Assembly (NCBI GenBank): GCA_026645575.1
Contig: JAPKMW010000118.1
Span: 1-31,960, forward strand
Reading direction: 5' to 3'
Length of the DNA stretch: 31,960 nt
Origin: Caldilineaceae bacterium
GTDB lineage: Bacteria > Chloroflexota > Anaerolineae > Caldilineales > Caldilineaceae
Part shown: positions 30,601-31,960 of the stretch, in pieces
Layout: every line of letters begins with the position of its first letter
Position numbering within the stretch: the first letter of the stretch is position 1
Program-made: the position numbers and the translations under genes
Notes under the pieces: model-generated
Seen by the model: only the letters and a program-made list of their open reading frames with translations
What the model was told of the DNA's origin: nothing
Databases searched by the model: none

Positions 30601-31960
30601 TTGCCCAGGCTGACGCCAATGAAGCCGAAGTCCACACTCAGGTTGCTATTGCCATCCAGCAAGGTAGCCGATTCATCCTTCTCATCAATCGGTTCGCCGC
30701 CCACGGTCAGCACCACGACGCCACTCTGGTAGACGTTGCCATTGCTCACCAGAATGTTGCTATCGTTGTCGCCATCGGTGTTCGGGTTCGCCACCTGGTT
30801 GATGGTCGCGCGGTAGCCATCTGGCATCGTCACCTGCACGATATAGCTACCCGGCAGCAGATTGCTGAAGACATACTTGCCGTCAGCACCGGTGGTCTGG
30901 CTCATTACCACGTTACCGCCGATGTCGGTCGCCGGATTCAGCGCCAGATCGAGCAGGGCTACCACCGCATCGGCAATGCCGGGTTCGTTAGCGTCCTGCA
31001 CGCCGTTGGCATTGCTATCGAACCAGGCCACATTCCCTACTTCCACCGGCATGACCAGACCAGCATCAATTGTCCAGTCATCGGTCGTGCCGAGGTTCAC
31101 CACGACCACACCGTTGTTGGCGGCATCACTGTCCTGGTCATCAGCGCCCACATTCGGCGTCGTGAACAGGTAGCCATCCGGCGTCACAAAGGTCACCGTG
31201 TAGGTCGCATTCGGCAGCAGGTTGGTGAAGGTGTAGTAGCCCGTCGCATCGGTGGTCGTGGTCAACACGTCACCACTGGGCAGGGTCAAGGTCACCGTCA
31301 CACCGCTCAAGCCATTCACCGCCGGTTCGTCCTGGCGACCATCGCCATCTGCATCCACCCAGACATAGTTGCCCAGGTTGACCCCGATGAAGCCGAAGTC
31401 CACGCTCAGGTTGCTGTTGCTATCGGGCAAGGTGGCCGACTCATCCTTCTCGTTGGTCGGTTCGCCGCCCACGGTCAGGTTGATAATGCCGCTCTGGTGG
31501 ACGTTGCCGTTGCTAATGGCGATGTTACTGTCGCTATCGCCATCGGTGTTCGGGTTCGCCACCTGGTTGATCGTCGCCGTGTAGCCATTCGGCATCGTCA
31601 CCTGCACGATGTAGCTGCCCGGCAGCAGGTTGCCGAAGACATACTTGCCGTCAGCACCGGTGGTCTGGCTCATCACCACGTTGCCATTGATGTCGGTCGC
31701 CGGGTTGAGCGCCAGATCGAGCAACTCCACTACGGCGCCGGCAATGCCGGGTTCGTTAGCGTCCTGCACGCCGTTGGCATTGCTATCGAACCAGACATAG
31801 TTACCGACACCCACCGGCATGATCAGACCGGCGTCAATCGTCCAGTCGTCGGTCGTGCCAAGCGTGACCACCACCACGCCGCTGGTCGGCGCATCGCTGT
31901 CCTGGTCATCAGCGCCTACATTTGGCGTTGTGAACAGATACCCAGCCGGCGCCACGAAGG
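27642..31960 (-). CDS. Giant SdrD/B-type repeat surface protein, 3' part (5' end outside window)
   Basis: The reading frame is open to the window edge; at least 1,439 residues are visible. It consists of ten full SdrD B-like (Cna-B-type) domains and part of an eleventh, each beginning like LGNYVWxDxNxDGxQD and holding Y.F.NLLPG.Y.V and DSD motifs. The DxNxDG loops suggest calcium binding and a rigid rod-like stalk outside the cell. Proceeding to the C-terminus: alternating units of 145 and 111 residues, a 404-bp-encoded unit, a Thr-Pro linker of about 98 residues, then five units of about 110-140 residues. No LPXTG or TM anchor is present. The protein ends in AHRVFLPHASR, resembling the short YLPLV-like ends that many Chloroflexota secreted proteins appear to share (from memory, unverified). 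Function in adhesion or sheath formation is inferred. Confidence 0.88.
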   Translation of the reverse strand, partial: FVAPAGYLFTTPNVGADDQDSDAPTSGVVVVTLGTTDDWTIDAGLIMPVGVGNYVWFDSNANGVQDANEPGIAGAVVELLDLALNPATDINGNVVMSQTTGADGKYVFGNLLPGSYIVQVTMPNGYTATINQVANPNTDGDSDSNIAISNGNVHQSGIINLTVGGEPTNEKDESATLPDSNSNLSVDFGFIGVNLGNYVWVDADGDGRQDEPAVNGLSGVTVTLTLPSGDVLTTTTDATGYYTFTNLLPNATYTVTFVTPDGYLFTTPNVGADDQDSDAANNGVVVVNLGTTDDWTIDAGLVMPVEVGNVAWFDSNANGVQDANEPGIADAVVALLDLALNPATDIGGNVVMSQTTGADGKYVFSNLLPGSYIVQVTMPDGYRATINQVANPNTDGDNDSNILVSNGNVYQSGVVVLTVGGEPIDEKDESATLLDGNSNLSVDFGFIGVSLGNYVWYDINGDGMQDEPAVNGAASVTVTLTLPNGDVLTTTTDATGRYTFTNLLPNATYTVTFVLPNGYLFTPQNMGDDASDSDAPFHGVVVVNLGTTNDYTVDAGLVLPIKRFALGDYVWLDANEDGIQNDPPAAVAAGLLVTLLDGNGNVLTTTTTTANGYYSFTNLLAGEYIVTVALPTGYGVTIGGADADVDPSNVDSNAILSGTIMASLPISLTADGEPLNDGLSHDGFDNQGNGTLDFGLVLLATPTPTVTPTATPSNTPTPTTTPTNTPTNTPTNTVVTPTNTPTNTPTSTPTSTVVTPTSTPTATPTATLTATPTNTPTVTPSSTPTNTPTATPTTVVLVRLGNLVWHDQNNNGLVDSSEKGIAGITVQLFRDGDDLTTATPVATDVTDAQGLYLFENLLPGRYFVYLPTPSLLYPISSTPTDMNDNGEDNDDNGSQSVLGGAVRSPVVELTVGGEPTNEDGDVNSDLTVDFGFFNLASLGDRVWYDTDKDGIQDMGEGGVAGVVVTLYHALTNSVMATTTTDTRGLYLFDNLLPDDYVVGFTLPTGYSLSPANQGSDDGKDSDADPNTLRTAVTNLTAGEHDPTLDMGIFLPVPPAAIGDRVWYDTNKDGIQDGGETGVPGVTVELHRADGSLVAVTTTDANGIYRFSNLLPGDYYLVFVPPAGYTVTSQNSGSDDSRDSDSDPVTGQTVVTTLVADEYDPTWDLGLYLPVPPASIGDTVWFDANANGIQDGNETGVPGVQVVLYSAAGVPLATTMTNADGYYEFNNLAPGSYYLVFNPPSGFIGTTADQGGNDALDSDANPLTGQTPVTELTAGEHDPTWDYGVYLIDLLNGNLIVPGGIGDLVWVDVNANGVVESGELGAPGVTVNLYDGNNMLISTDVTDSNGHYLFPNLPPGDYHLEVVLPDDYVFSPIPDNPPADNATTIDPGTGTTTVIPVDPGDTDTSWDTGIHPDRPTDLDEENEPLPAMAHRVFLPHASR
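29569..29862 (-). repeat. Thr-Pro linker repeat inside the giant surface protein
   Basis: Low-complexity DNA encodes about 98 residues of TPTxTPTN type, with two TNTVVTP or TSTVVTP spacers. It divides the protein into an N-terminal block of alternating 145/111-residue units and a C-terminal block of simpler units. The short DNA period (mostly 12 bp, GTCGGCGT/GTTGGCGT words) makes it prone to length change. Confidence 0.85.
30610..31960 (-). repeat. 768-bp higher-order tandem repeat in the giant surface protein
   Basis: The segment 30610-31377 and the segment beginning at 31378 encode the same two-domain unit (145 + 111 residues = 256). Long stretches are near-identical in DNA, for example CGTCAGCACCGGTGGTCTGG at 30881 and 31649, exactly 768 bp apart. 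The second copy shown here runs past the window edge, and the partial domain at 31813-31960 is again of the 111-residue type, so more copies probably follow. Confidence 0.85.

Noticed and set aside
1..31960. tRNA or rRNA genes in the gaps
   Set aside because: No cloverleaf with a GGTTCRA-type T-loop and matching acceptor stem was found by eye in any intergenic region; a tRNAscan run would be decisive.

Overview
The window is most likely chromosomal DNA of a Chloroflexota bacterium (Caldilineae/Anaerolineae-like). This is inferred from gene content and style: dipeptide-type ABC importers in sugar loci, GH172 (DUF2961) proteins, Thr-Pro 'TPT' linkers in secreted proteins, DUF29, lipoproteins with an LSAC lipobox, and many palindromic intergenic repeats. 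No tRNA, rRNA, CRISPR array or intact insertion sequence was seen.

Region 1 (about 1-13.0 kb, all + strand) is a carbohydrate uptake and breakdown locus. A galactonate-dehydratase-like enolase-superfamily enzyme is followed by a complete family-5 (Dpp/Opp-type) ABC importer: lipoprotein, two permeases, two ATPases. The importer is interrupted by a small P-loop kinase between the permeases and by a class II (fuculose-phosphate-type) aldolase between the ATPases. A stand-alone AAA ATPase fused to a PD-(D/E)XK nuclease domain follows, with its own extended -10 promoter placed so that its mRNA may be leaderless. Two GH172/DUF2961 proteins close the block. Read together, the enzymes suggest import and degradation of a furanoside glycan (D-arabinan or fructan type); this is inference.

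Region 2 (13.0-18.8 kb): a minus-strand lipoprotein with a glucose/sorbosone-dehydrogenase-like beta-propeller; then on the + strand a secreted GH99-like protein with an SH3b domain, hpt, and a LysM-LysM-M23 peptidoglycan hydrolase whose start abuts a perfect inverted repeat. A bidirectional terminator separates the last gene from rplY.

Region 3 (18.8-27.5 kb): rplY and a small membrane-anchored hypothetical gene (minus), an O-antigen ligase/polymerase-like membrane protein (plus), then a minus-strand run of TlpA-like redoxin, DUF29, cardiolipin synthase and an MBL-fold hydrolase, then a plus-strand TIM-barrel sugar isomerase/epimerase-like gene.

Region 4 (27.6 kb to the window end, minus): the C-terminal 1,439 residues of a giant SdrD/B-type repeat protein whose 5' end lies outside the window.

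The most unusual feature is the density of intergenic inverted repeats. At least three sequence families recur at distant sites: a GCTCGTAGCC palindrome, a long GTCCCGTAGGGAC/TGAGTTTAG hairpin, and a GTAGTCCAGAGTCGC repeat. Several other perfect hairpins have arms of 15-25 bp. Some sit in a leader, at a start codon, or inside the 3' end of a gene.
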